A stretch of DNA of 33,144 nt, from contig JANXEL010000053.1 in NCBI GenBank assembly GCA_025058535.1, positions 1 through 33,144 of the forward strand. The letters run 5' to 3'. Source of the stretch: Ignisphaera sp. (GTDB lineage: Archaea; Thermoproteota; Thermoprotei_A; Sulfolobales; Ignisphaeraceae). Made by a program: the position numbers and the translations under genes. Under the pieces are notes generated by a model, which made no database searches, was not told where the DNA came from, and worked only from the letters and a program-made list of their open reading frames with translations. Below are positions 25,453 through 33,144 of the stretch, in pieces. How positions within the stretch are numbered: position 1 is the stretch's first letter; each line of letters starts with the position of its first letter.

Positions 25453-26424
25453 GTGCTTCTAGATATTCTGAGGCTTAAGATGTACTTTCCCATAAGAAGG
25501 GGTGTCCTGGGTAGGGTGATAGGCTACGTAAAGGCCGTGGATGACATAACATTTAGCATAAATTCTAATGAGGTGTACTCACTTGTTGGCGAGAGTGGTT
25601 CAGGAAAATCAACTGTTGCAAGATGTATACTCAAGCTCTACGAACCGACAGAGGGCAGAATTCTGTTTGAGGGCAGGGATGTAACCCGTACTAGAGGTCG
25701 CGAGCTTCTAGAGTACAGAAAGATGGTTCAAGCAGTCTTCCAGAACCCCTACCTTTCGCTCAATCCAAGAATGAGCATAGCTGATATTGTGGCTGAACCA
25801 ATACTGGAACACACCGGTGTTGGCAAAGACGAGGCTTATAGAGCTGCGCTGGAGCTTCTCGAGAGGGTTGGAATATCAAGAGAGCTGGCCAGGAGATATC
25901 CGAGCAGCCTAAGTGGGGGTCAGGCTCAGAGGGTTGCTATAGCCCGTGCAATAGCCCTAAAACCAAAGCTTGTAGTGCTCGATGAGCCAACATCATCACT
26001 TGATGTATCCCTACAGGCCCAGATACTGAATCTTCTTGAGGACCTCTATAGCGAGTATAGGATGTCCTACCTCCTCATATCACACGATCTATCAGTTGTA
26101 AGGTACGTAAGCGACCGTGTTGGAGTTATGTATCTCGGTAAGCTTGTTGAGGAGGGCTATACAGAGAACCTCTTTGAAAATCCTCTGCATCCATACACCC
26201 AGGCACTAATTTCATCCATCCCAGAACCAGACCCTGCATATGGTAAGTTAAATAGGAGAATTACACTACCTGGGGAGCCTCCTAGTGCGGTCAGTCCCCC
26301 ACCAGGCTGTAGACTCAATCCCAGGTGCCCCCGCTTTATGGATCTATGCAGAAGGGAGGAGCCTCCGGTTGTAGAAGTTGAAAAAGGCCACACGGTTAGC
26401 TGCTGGCTGTACGCTAAAGTATAG
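25453..26424 (+). CDS. ABC transporter ATPase, DppF/OppF type
   Basis: The 323-residue partner ATPase has Walker A GESGSGKST near residue 46, Q-loop FQNPYLSLNP, signature LSGGQAQRV, Walker B LVVLDEPT and H-loop ISHDL. Its C-terminal oligo_HPY region (PLHPYTQALISSIP) carries cysteines in PPGCRLNPRCP, LCRRE and SCWLY. GTG starts right after the TAG of the DppD gene, with GGTGGGG as ribosome site. Its last 11 bases overlap the end of the convergent M20 gene, so long transcripts of the two would be complementary there. It completes the transporter. Confidence 0.95.
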   Translation: MLLDILRLKMYFPIRRGVLGRVIGYVKAVDDITFSINSNEVYSLVGESGSGKSTVARCILKLYEPTEGRILFEGRDVTRTRGRELLEYRKMVQAVFQNPYLSLNPRMSIADIVAEPILEHTGVGKDEAYRAALELLERVGISRELARRYPSSLSGGQAQRVAIARAIALKPKLVVLDEPTSSLDVSLQAQILNLLEDLYSEYRMSYLLISHDLSVVRYVSDRVGVMYLGKLVEEGYTENLFENPLHPYTQALISSIPEPDPAYGKLNRRITLPGEPPSAVSPPPGCRLNPRCPRFMDLCRREEPPVVEVEKGHTVSCWLYAKV

Positions 26425-27676
26425 ACAGTGCCGCTATAACCTTTGCATCGCTAACGATATTCTCGAGCCTAGCGTACTCATTTGGCTCGTGTGCTGTACT
26501 ATCTATTGTAGACCAAACAGCTGCTGGTATTCCCACAGCTCTAAACACTGCGGCTACCGTTCCCCCACCGATTCCTACAATCCTTGCATCTACTCCTCTA
26601 AGGATCTTTATAACCTTCTTTAGCAGCTGAACTATTTCAGAGTTCGGATCTGTTGGCTTTGGTGCATCCTCCCTCTGAATAACCTCTATATCTATCTCTG
26701 GGTATTCATTCATTGCGTATAGCCTTTTAACCTCCCCAGCTATGCTGTACACATCTGAGAGCACATCATCTACCCTGTAGACCGGGAGTAGCCTGCAGTC
26801 AAAGGTGAACTCGTGATAGCCCGGTATTATGTTTGGAGCACTGCTGCTGTTGGTTGATGTAGTTGGTTCAAAGGTGCTTTCAGGAGGGTCGAACAGCGAA
26901 TCTCTTGCAGAATACTTTTCGTGAAGTACTCTATCTAGCCTCTGTATAAGGTCTACCGCAATCCTATGGGCATTCAACCCCCTATGGGGAGTGCTTCCAT
27001 GCGTCTGTCTACCCCTTACCCTGGCTCTAAACCAGAGGATGCTCTTCTCAGCGACCTCTATGCAGCTTCCATCTGGAGCTCCGTAGTCCGGCACGAGAGC
27101 CTGGTCACCAGGTTTGAATAACTCTGAATGATTCTCCATAAGCCACTTGATACCGTATCTACTACCGGTCTCCTCATCGCTTACAAATGCCAGTGCAACC
27201 GTTCTCCTAGGCCTTATGCCGAGATCGATGAGGGTCTTTACAGCGTAGAGGGAGGACACTATGGCCTGGCCATTGTCCTCAGCACCTCTCCCGTAGATTC
27301 TGCCATCTCTAAACAAAGGATTGAATGGTTTCGTTACAGTCCACTGGCTAAGATCTCCAGCTGGAACAACATCCATGTGACTCAGCACCCATGTTCTTGG
27401 AGCATCGCGATTCTCAGCATAGTAGTAAGCAATGATGTTAGGCCTAGCACCATTCTTAGCCCTGGGATCGCTGGCATTAAATACGTCTATCCTATCAAAG
27501 CCCCAACCACCAATAGTATCCAGAAGCAACTTAGCCTTGTCAAACTCTCCCTCGTACCCATAGTCGGGGCTGATAGCCGGCACACTGATCAAATCCATCA
27601 GAGTTCTAACCATCTCCTCCCTATACCTCTCTACAGCACTTGAAATAACCTGTAGCTTCTTCTCAAGATCCTCCAT
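26414..27676 (-). CDS. M20 family metallo-amidohydrolase (ArgE/DapE/carbamoylase type)
   Basis: The M20 zinc-ligand motifs are present: LSHMDVVP (His100, Asp102), GRGAEDNGQ (Asp134) and SDEETGS (Glu168, Glu169), plus the HGSTPH motif of the dimerisation domain and a late metal-site region near the C-terminus (STAHEPNEYA). The family removes acyl or carbamoyl groups from amino acids or cuts dipeptides. Near hydantoin racemases an N-carbamoyl-amino-acid hydrolase is attractive, but a peptidase is equally allowed. I chose ATG 27676 (420 residues), because the TATA element at 27712-27722 predicts a start near 27691, downstream of the TTG that opens the longer frame; GAGG lies 5 bases before the ATG. 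It is convergent with the transporter operon. Confidence 0.88.
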   Translation of the reverse strand: MEDLEKKLQVISSAVERYREEMVRTLMDLISVPAISPDYGYEGEFDKAKLLLDTIGGWGFDRIDVFNASDPRAKNGARPNIIAYYYAENRDAPRTWVLSHMDVVPAGDLSQWTVTKPFNPLFRDGRIYGRGAEDNGQAIVSSLYAVKTLIDLGIRPRRTVALAFVSDEETGSRYGIKWLMENHSELFKPGDQALVPDYGAPDGSCIEVAEKSILWFRARVRGRQTHGSTPHRGLNAHRIAVDLIQRLDRVLHEKYSARDSLFDPPESTFEPTTSTNSSSAPNIIPGYHEFTFDCRLLPVYRVDDVLSDVYSIAGEVKRLYAMNEYPEIDIEVIQREDAPKPTDPNSEIVQLLKKVIKILRGVDARIVGIGGGTVAAVFRAVGIPAAVWSTIDSTAHEPNEYARLENIVSDAKVIAALSIL

Positions 27677-27711
27677 AGATGCCTCAGCCCAAAGTAGGGG
27701 AGGAAAAAGGC

Positions 27712-27722
27712 GCAAAAATAAG
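27712..27722 (-). promoter_or_regulatory. TATA box of the M20 gene
   Basis: On the minus strand it reads CTTATTTTTGC, predicting a start near 27691 and a leader of about 15 bases containing TGAGG. Confidence 0.45.
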
Positions 27723-27828
27723 TCTATCCGACACCAATTACACTCACAGGAACGAATTTTTGCAAATCATATGAACGCCCCAGCTGCTATAGAACATTAC
27801 ACTTTGGAGAACACAACGTACTTTCAGG

Positions 27829-28098
27829 TCATTGGGACACAATTGGTTGATGCTTCATGCTAAGGTAGTTAGCCATAGTGTGCAGAAGATGGGGGTGGAA
27901 GTTTTCAATAGTAGTTGAATTAGAGAAAGGGTGTTTGACCACATCTTCTCGATACGCATCTCCCTCAGGTATGATCCCTAGGGATTCTAAATGTCTTCTA
28001 GCTAGCCTAAATAGATTAGACATCCTCTTTTCCAGAACACTAAGAACCTGCCAGCTACTAATCGTACAGTAGACTGCAAAGCTTATTCGGCACCCCAT
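27829..28098 (-). CDS. Possible small helical protein, unknown
   Basis: A minus-strand ATG frame encodes 89 residues. The part after MSNLFRLARRHLESLG reads like a real helix followed by IIPEGDAYREDVVK, and the end is polar (LLHTMANYLSMK). No ribosome site precedes either the ATG at 28098 or the inner ATG of MSNLF, and no family is recognised. It lies in a gap of nearly 900 bases that otherwise shows only short frames. It may be a fragment of a helical-repeat protein. Confidence 0.25.
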   Translation of the reverse strand: MGCRISFAVYCTISSWQVLSVLEKRMSNLFRLARRHLESLGIIPEGDAYREDVVKHPFSNSTTIENFHPHLLHTMANYLSMKHQPIVSQ

Positions 28099-28592
28099 CT
28101 ACTTACGTACTGCTTCGATGCGCACAGCCCAAAATGCTCTATGCTACCTCTTCCAACCTTTAAGAGTGCAACCTTCAGCTGAGAATCTCCATCACATCCT
28201 TGGCCTAACAGCGATGAATCTGATCTACCTAAAACAGTAGTTCTGCACGTGGTTCAGTATACCGGCTGGGTAGATACATTCAGCGATGCTGATTGAGTGC
28301 AGATCAAGAATAGATAGAGTGTTTTGTAGGGTTATTATGTATTCCAACGTGCTTGAAAATTAAAATCATGTGAAACTCTAGACAGGGTGCTAAGCATTTC
28401 TGTTTATTGCAATTCCGTGCAGCACCATAGAGGGCTAACGTGCAGCCTGTCAAGCAATAAACAGCTGTGCAGAAGTTTATTTTAACCAAATCGCTATTGC
28501 ATCTAAATGAATAGGTGTAGATTTTGTCTAATGTCTTGTAAAATGGTTAAGTTTATTAGACTAATTCCCACCACCTTCCTAGGTGAAGAGCT
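28099..28592. other. Gap with an inverted repeat, no gene
   Basis: No open frame with start and ribosome site is convincing. The notable element is the inverted repeat at 28400-28464. A minus-strand frame of 61 residues (28304-28489) covers it but looks spurious. Confidence 0.35.
28400..28464. repeat. 11-base inverted repeat enclosing two direct repeats
   Basis: CTGTTTATTGC (28400-28410) is the exact reverse complement of GCAATAAACAG (28454-28464). The 43-base spacer contains CGTGCAGC twice (28416-28423 and 28439-28446), and a related GTGCAG follows at 28467. Such symmetry could be a protein-binding site or the stem of an RNA; chance cannot be excluded. Confidence 0.35.
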
Positions 28593-28796
28593 TTGCCTAT
28601 AGTTGTTGTATACACGTGGAGTGGAATTTCAAGTGAGGCTAAGAAGAAAGTAGTCTCCGGAATTACAAAGGTTTTTGAGGATATAGGCATTCCGCGTCAT
28701 GCTGTTGAAATTATAATTGTTGAGACTCCCAAAGAGAATTGGGGTGTTGGTGGAGAGCAGGCAAGCGAAAAATTTAGGGATATAAAACCGCCGTAG
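28593..28796 (+). CDS. 4-oxalocrotonate tautomerase family protein
   Basis: The 67-residue product reads MPIVVVYTWSG at its start and has the family's helix (EAKKKVVSGITKVF), the GIPRHAVEIIIVE strand and the conserved PKENWGVGGEQAS end. After Met removal, Pro1 is the general base of this superfamily, and it is present. The family catalyses keto-enol tautomerisation in catabolism of aromatic and related acids. The start is TTG, supported by AGGTGA (28581-28586) about 6 bases upstream and by the requirement for Pro right after Met. It stands alone, next to an acetamidase/formamidase gene and downstream of the hydantoin region, so it may act in the same catabolic network; this is inference. Confidence 0.85.
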   Translation: MPIVVVYTWSGISSEAKKKVVSGITKVFEDIGIPRHAVEIIIVETPKENWGVGGEQASEKFRDIKPP

Positions 28797-29148
28797 CGTC
28801 CAATCATCTTCCTCATCAAACAATTGCTGTAGTAGAGGACATTCTAATTCGCCTTTCTCCTCCTATCGTGTTGAGCCTTTGCATCCAGTTCGTATGGCTA
28901 TGTTTTGTACTCAGCTTCCTTCATGTATCTACACTTCTGAAGAGATTTACAGGGATTTCCTCTACCCTCCATCTTTTTGTCAACGTGCTGGATGATGCTA
29001 TAAAAGCGATTTTGGCTAAAGGATTCTGGGACTCCCATAGATTTATTTTAACTATTTCTCAGCTAAGCTAATTACTAAGAGAGTGCTTATACACGAGTTT
29101 CTAAAGACTGTGTTTTCTTCACTAAATTTGGTGGAGATGTGGCGAACT
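28797..29148. other. Gap without a confident gene
   Basis: A plus-strand frame (28868-29071, 67 residues, hydrophobic start then LDDAIKAILAKGFWDSH) is open further upstream without a start and lacks a ribosome site. It may be a degraded membrane-protein piece or chance. Nothing else is visible. Confidence 0.3.
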
Positions 29149-30045
29149 CTATGGGTACAGAAGGTGGTCTAGCCTAACGTACTTCTTTGGAATCTCAGCC
29201 CTCACACCCTTTACAGGATCTACAACCTGGTTTATTCTAACATCGACTAATAGGCTTGAGAGCATGTAGGCCTCCTCAAATGGTGCATTGAAAGCTCTTG
29301 AAAGTATTGAAACTGCTTCCTCAGATGCTCTGTAGACTGCTTCATCTAAATCCCTTCCAAAGGTGATTATTGCGTATCTATCCAGAGTTTCAACAATTGG
29401 ATAGTGCGGTCTTCTTCCCTTTATCAGACCTATTTTCACCTGAATCTCTCCAGAAACTTCAACAGCAGCTACGCAGAGCTCTCCATCAGCTTGAACTGCG
29501 TGTAGGTCTCCAATAGCTACAAGTGCTCCTTCAACAAAGACGGGTAGGTAGACCTTACTTCCAGCTGTTATCAGATTTACATCCATGTTACCTCCATGGT
29601 AGCCGGAGGTACCCGTAGGAATATCACCATCCTCAGGTGCCACGCCTATTACACCTATCATGGGCTTTACACCAATTTCTATATCATTGAAGAGGAGTCT
29701 TCCATTCTTAACCCATACAACTTTAGCTCTAGGTCTAAAGCTCCTATCGTGGAGTGCTCCAAAGCCAGGCGCAACTACTATAACGCCACGGTCTGAAACC
29801 TCTATGGACTCTATCTCAACAACAAGTGTATCACCTGCTTCAGCACCCTCTACATATAGAGGACCTGTAGCTGGATTGACCCTACTCCAGTCTATAGACT
29901 CTATTGGGGTAGCTTCATCAACTATCTGACCACCTAGAGCATCCAGGGTTTCAAAAACTACACTATCACCCGGTCTAGCCCTATAGCGAGCAGGGTGCCT
30001 TCTAGAAAAACTATACACAGTGTGGTTCCTCGGAATCCTGATCAT
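29149..30045 (-). CDS. Acetamidase/formamidase family amidohydrolase
   Basis: The 298-residue product carries the FmdA/AmdA hallmarks: RPGDSVVFETLDA, NPATGPLYVEGAEAGDTL, GYHGGNMDVN (metal-site region) and GDLHAVQADGELCVAAVE. The family hydrolyses short aliphatic amides such as formamide and acetamide to ammonia and the acid; relatives act on other amides, so the substrate is open. I chose ATG 30045, not the longer frame from 30114: a minus-strand TATA (GTTTTATAGG, 30083-30092) predicts transcription from about 30062, and GAGG lies 9 bases before this ATG, while homology begins near it. In this window it adds a third amide-cleaving enzyme to the M20 and M29-like proteins. Confidence 0.9.
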   Translation of the reverse strand: MIRIPRNHTVYSFSRRHPARYRARPGDSVVFETLDALGGQIVDEATPIESIDWSRVNPATGPLYVEGAEAGDTLVVEIESIEVSDRGVIVVAPGFGALHDRSFRPRAKVVWVKNGRLLFNDIEIGVKPMIGVIGVAPEDGDIPTGTSGYHGGNMDVNLITAGSKVYLPVFVEGALVAIGDLHAVQADGELCVAAVEVSGEIQVKIGLIKGRRPHYPIVETLDRYAIITFGRDLDEAVYRASEEAVSILSRAFNAPFEEAYMLSSLLVDVRINQVVDPVKGVRAEIPKKYVRLDHLLYP

Positions 30046-30082
30046 GTTAAACAGCCTCAAAATAGTAGCTGTGAAGACCACA

Positions 30083-30092
30083 CCTATAAAAC
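30083..30092 (-). promoter_or_regulatory. TATA box of the acetamidase/formamidase gene
   Basis: On the minus strand it reads GTTTTATAGG. Its distance fixes the transcript start near 30062 and excludes the upstream in-frame start at 30114. Confidence 0.5.
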
Positions 30093-30300
30093 TAACCGCA
30101 TAAGTGGAGAGCACATGTATTGTGATCTGGAAGCTGCTGAACCAGTGCTTAGAAGAATAGCCTTTGTGGGAAACTCTGTTACCAAATTTAAGCTGCGTTG
30201 CACAGTAGTATGGGAGTAGATGATGTTAGCTGGGCCGGATCTGAATCTCATGAAGAGTAATCCCGCCCCCACTGATTCTATTAAAGCTTTAGCCTGACAC

Positions 30301-30309
30301 CTTATATAG
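30301..30309 (+). promoter_or_regulatory. TATA box of the alpha-glucan phosphorylase gene
   Basis: CTTATATAG predicts transcription from about 30330, leaving a 12-base leader with AGGGG before the ATG at 30342. Confidence 0.55.
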
Positions 30310-30341
30310 TAGCTGAAAAGCAAGACTCGTGTAGGGGCTAA

Positions 30342-31865
30342 ATGGTTGGAGTCTTCATTGACATAGCTATGGAGGCCGCATTTGAGGGTTCTGCAAACTA
30401 TGCTGGTGGTCTGGGTGTGCTGATTGCTGACAAGTTCTACACAGCTGGTAGAATTGGACTACCATACATTCTGGTTGTTCCCCTCTACCGAAAAGGGTAT
30501 GTTGATTGGGAGAGCATTAACGGGGCTAAATACACTGAGGTTGCACATAGACACAGCCTCTCGTTTCTCTCGAAGCTAAGGTGTATAGGCAGCCTGGACG
30601 TTAGATCCAGCAACGGTAGGCTTATAGCTGAAGCTGAGCTGTATGAGTACACCTATGGTTCTGCAAAGGCTATACTCTACAGGGTAAAGAGGCCTGTAGT
30701 TGCTGCGAGGATGTTCAGATATTTATACAGGCACCACAACGATGAGTGTACATACTACATGGTAGCCGCGGCTGTATCCAGTGAGATAGTAAGGAGGATA
30801 GCTTCATCAGCAGAGGTTTCGGCTGTAGATATTCAGGAGGCCCATTTAGCCCTCACACCATACCTACTACCTAAGAGCATCAAAGTACGCTTCGTGACCC
30901 ACACACCTGGTCCGTGGGGTCATCCAAAGCTCTGTAAAGAAGCTGGTGAAGTCCTCGGTATTTCACTACCTGATGTTAAGACAATGACTGAGGCTGCTAT
31001 GGAGGTTTGCGAGAAGGTTTTCACAGTATCTAGGAAGCATTTTGAGGTAACTAGAATGGTCTTTCCAAGGTACGTCAATAAACTCACCTATGTAACGAAT
31101 GCAATTGATGTAAAGAGATGGCAAAGAATAGAGAGTGATCCAGGCGATGCAGCATCGTTCTCCAAACTCCATCAGAATCTCAAGAATGAACTCACCACCA
31201 TAATTAGGACGCTATCTGGAAAAGATGCTGGGGATAGAATGATCATATCGTGGTGCAGAAGGATCACCAGGTATAAGAGGCCGTACTTCGTTGAATGGCT
31301 GCTGGAGGAGGATATGGATCTAGATAGCGTATTTATAGTTACCTCAGGTAAGCCACACCCAAGCGATGAGTGGGGTAGAAGGCAGGCACAGCTATTTGCA
31401 AAATTCTCAAGGGTTATACCAAACTTCTACTTCCATCCAAGCTACGGAACAGATTTTGCATACTATACACTCTCAGGCTCTGACCTACTCCTGTTCACAC
31501 CATTTAGCTGTTGGGAGGCCAGCGGCACCAGCATGATGAAAGCGGGAGTGAATGGAGTTCCAACTCTATCATCGAGGGACGGTGCAAGCCTTGAGCTCAT
31601 CGAAGATGGCGTTAATGGGTGGCTCTTTGGAGAGGAGCTAAACGAATTCATAGATATTGAAAGGGACACCAGAGCCTCTGAGATTGATGGAAAAGATTAC
31701 AGAGACTTCGTTAAAAAACTGCTGAATATAGTTAACCTCTACAACTCTGATAGAGAGAAATTCATGGAGATAGCGTACAGTGCCTACAAAACATTTACAC
31801 AGCGCACCAGTATGGAACGGCTACTCGAACAGTACTATCACGAATTTATGGAAGGGAAGGAGTAG
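30342..31865 (+). CDS. GT35 alpha-glucan (glycogen/maltodextrin) phosphorylase, short archaeal form
   Basis: The 507-residue protein opens with the phosphorylase pattern SANYAGGLGVLIADKFYTAG and VVPLYRKGYVD, then has RRITRYKRPYF in the second half and the cofactor motif CWEASGTSMMKAGVNG, in which Lys400 matches the pyridoxal-phosphate lysine of glycogen phosphorylase. SRDGASLELIEDGVNGWLFG completes the site. The enzyme releases glucose-1-phosphate from alpha-1,4-glucan with phosphate. It is much shorter than typical phosphorylases (700-850 residues) and lacks the N-terminal regulatory region, as other DUF3417-like archaeal forms do. The ATG is preceded by AGGGG and a good TATA box. It is sometimes misread as glycogen synthase because the overall fold is the same. 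Confidence 0.85.
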   Translation: MVGVFIDIAMEAAFEGSANYAGGLGVLIADKFYTAGRIGLPYILVVPLYRKGYVDWESINGAKYTEVAHRHSLSFLSKLRCIGSLDVRSSNGRLIAEAELYEYTYGSAKAILYRVKRPVVAARMFRYLYRHHNDECTYYMVAAAVSSEIVRRIASSAEVSAVDIQEAHLALTPYLLPKSIKVRFVTHTPGPWGHPKLCKEAGEVLGISLPDVKTMTEAAMEVCEKVFTVSRKHFEVTRMVFPRYVNKLTYVTNAIDVKRWQRIESDPGDAASFSKLHQNLKNELTTIIRTLSGKDAGDRMIISWCRRITRYKRPYFVEWLLEEDMDLDSVFIVTSGKPHPSDEWGRRQAQLFAKFSRVIPNFYFHPSYGTDFAYYTLSGSDLLLFTPFSCWEASGTSMMKAGVNGVPTLSSRDGASLELIEDGVNGWLFGEELNEFIDIERDTRASEIDGKDYRDFVKKLLNIVNLYNSDREKFMEIAYSAYKTFTQRTSMERLLEQYYHEFMEGKE

Positions 31866-32049
31866 TATGACTGCAGCTTGAGATCAGTTCGAGTCTGTCC
31901 AGCGCTACTCCCCAACCACTCCTTCTGTACCTCAATAATGCAACGTATAATAGCACCTTCATCAGCCTTCCCAGCAATCATCACCTAATTCAGTGCATGA
32001 AGGGTTCATCACACAACCTTGGTAAAAACAGATTGAGTTGCTCCCCCTT
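31866..32049. other. Convergent spacer between phosphorylase and membrane-protein genes
   Basis: No gene, strong hairpin or long T-tract is visible; short pyrimidine runs may serve as terminators for both genes. Confidence 0.3.
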
Positions 32050-32409
32050 CTACATCCGCTCTATGCCGATAGCCTTAGCTATATCGTACACCACTGGAGG
32101 CTTCCACCATGTTGGTTGAAGTGATTTGATCACACCAATAATCCACACGATGATCAGACCTATAGTTATAAGCCCAGCCAGCACCCAGCCTACAAATGGG
32201 ATTAGTGATAGGATGGTGTTTACTATGGTTGCTATAATTACCGTTATAAAGAATGATGCTGATAGGTAAGCCCAGTACTTTGCGTACCTGTAACCGGGCT
32301 TCAGCAGTAGTGCAAGAATTGCCCCAACTATCAATAGAAGCCATGCTAAAAAGCCCCACAGCTTCTCGTCGTCGCTAATGCTCGGCTGCTCGGGTGATTG
32401 GTGAGACAT
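32050..32409 (-). CDS. DUF4870-like small membrane protein
   Basis: The 119-residue protein has a soluble N-terminus (MSHQSPEQPSISDDEKLW), three hydrophobic segments (GFLAWLLLIVGAILALLL; YLSASFFITVIIATIV; FVGWVLAGLITIGLIIVWII) and a short C-terminal tail. The YAKYWAYLSASFF segment after the first helix is the pattern of DUF4870, formerly Tic20-like, whose function is unknown. The ATG is preceded by GGGAGGT on the minus strand (32413-32419), and a TATA box lies farther upstream. It is convergent with the phosphorylase gene and has no functional link to it that I can see. Confidence 0.8.
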   Translation of the reverse strand: MSHQSPEQPSISDDEKLWGFLAWLLLIVGAILALLLKPGYRYAKYWAYLSASFFITVIIATIVNTILSLIPFVGWVLAGLITIGLIIVWIIGVIKSLQPTWWKPPVVYDIAKAIGIERM

Positions 32410-32440
32410 CTGACCTCCCAGTAACTCTTATCGAAGCTAC

Positions 32441-32452
32441 TATATATATTTT
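32441..32452 (-). promoter_or_regulatory. TATA box of the DUF4870-like gene
   Basis: The A/T run read on the minus strand as GTAAAATATATA lies about 26 bases before a predicted start near 32420, giving a leader of about ten bases that consists mostly of the ribosome site. Confidence 0.5.
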
Positions 32453-33144
32453 ACCTTTGTATTAGATCCCTGTGTTGCGCAATACCTTATAAGATCATTC
32501 GATCTTCCGCAGGTTGCACGATCATTACCTCTAAGATTTTTGTTAATAGAGGGCTGTCAAAACTGTAGTGCTATTCAAGTAGCGCCCATCTCATCGATTT
32601 CGCTTAAGCATATTGTTTATAGAATGCTGTATAAGGTGTAGAACACTGCTTGGCTCTAACACATTTCTAAAACCTACTAAAAACTGAAACTACAGTGATT
32701 ATGTAGTTGAAAAGGTGGAGCTGTGATTGTTCCTCAGCAACAGCATCTCAAGTCCTTTCATACCTAACTGTGCTAGCTTCACTTTTTCCAAGGTTAATCC
32801 CTGGTGATGGGGAAAGAGCCGTTCACTTCTGTTGGTGAAACCCACTAAGCTTTCCTGCACATAAACAGCCTAACGAATTGTCTAAAGGTCTGTAAGCTCT
32901 ATGGTGCTATGGTAAGTGAGGTAGAATTATAGATGCTATCAAATACATATACAGTTAATGAGAATCGAAAATGACGTTTTTAGCTGTTGCTAAACGTGTA
33001 TCTGCATCAGACACCACCTACCCTACATCCAGCTTTGCAACTCTGTTTCACATCAGCCCACAGCGTAGGGGTGCGCAGTGTATATGCTACTCTTTTATGA
33101 ACTCCAGGAGCGCCAAGGTGGTATGAAATTTAGTTGTTAGTTTG
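32453..33144. other. Gene-poor end of the window
   Basis: No intact gene is recognised up to the edge. The plus strand at 32707-32835 reads like a decayed permease start (separate entry), and 32878-32934 has a short frame reading LKVCKLYGAMVSEVEL, faintly like an ABC ATPase N-terminus. Both are too short to be sure. Confidence 0.35.
32707..32835 (+). pseudogene. Possible relic of a DppB-type permease N-terminus
   Basis: A plus frame from TTG 32707 reads LKRW and then SYLTVLASLFPRLIPGDGERAV before a stop at 32833-32835. The RLIPGD motif after a short hydrophobic segment is the DppB signature, present in the intact protein at 5827 as RLIPGDPI. Here the first membrane helix is shortened and the frame stops within 42 codons, so it is not functional. 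Confidence 0.3.

Noticed and set aside
28304-28489. 61-residue minus frame over the inverted repeat
   Set aside because: Cys- and His-rich chance-like composition with no ribosome site.
30084-30323. 79-residue minus frame overlapping the acetamidase promoter
   Set aside because: It covers two divergent promoters and has no ribosome site or recognisable motif.
1-33144. tRNA, rRNA, CRISPR array or intact insertion sequence
   Set aside because: No T-loop consensus in a cloverleaf context, no regularly spaced repeats of 24-37 bases and no transposase motifs were seen on reading both strands.

Overview
The window looks like chromosome of a hyperthermophilic crenarchaeon (Thermoproteota). The basis is the gene repertoire and expression signals: TATA boxes about 26 bases before inferred transcript starts, very short leaders with GGTGA/GAGG-type ribosome sites, frequent GTG/TTG starts, substrate-binding proteins with an N-terminal membrane anchor instead of a lipobox, an AbrB-PhoU regulator, a short GT35 phosphorylase and a Thr-rich membrane-anchored surface protein. 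No genus is assigned. No rRNA, tRNA, CRISPR array or intact insertion sequence was seen.

Layout. Positions 1-308 hold the C-terminal end of a surface protein (Pro-Thr/Ser repeat, Thr-rich stalk, membrane helix). Positions 367-13096 form a carbohydrate region: GH3 glycosidase, AbrB-PhoU regulator, a Dpp/Opp-type transporter made of binding protein plus two permeases but no ATPases, an apiosidase-like DUF4038 hydrolase and a large GH35 enzyme. The three hydrolases lack signal peptides, so imported oligosaccharides are probably cut in the cytoplasm. Positions 13927-16493 carry a SplB-like radical SAM protein and an orphan HypD.

Positions 16984-27676 form a second catabolic region: an M29/NicX-like metalloenzyme, two overlapping hydantoin-racemase paralogues with a DUF917 protein (family now linked to S-methyl-thiohydantoin desulfurase), a complete divergent Dpp/Opp ABC transporter and an M20 amidohydrolase. 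A 4-oxalocrotonate tautomerase-like protein and an acetamidase/formamidase follow at 28593-30045. I read this as an uptake and catabolism island for a cyclic or linear amide (hydantoin, thiohydantoin or peptide-like compound); this is inference. The window ends with a GT35 alpha-glucan phosphorylase, a DUF4870-like membrane protein and about 730 bases without a convincing gene.

Several gaps of 0.4-1.1 kb contain short stretches that read like decayed genes, notably a CBS-domain half at 16655-16828 and a DppB-like N-terminus near 32707-32835. The two ABC systems may share one pair of ATPases.
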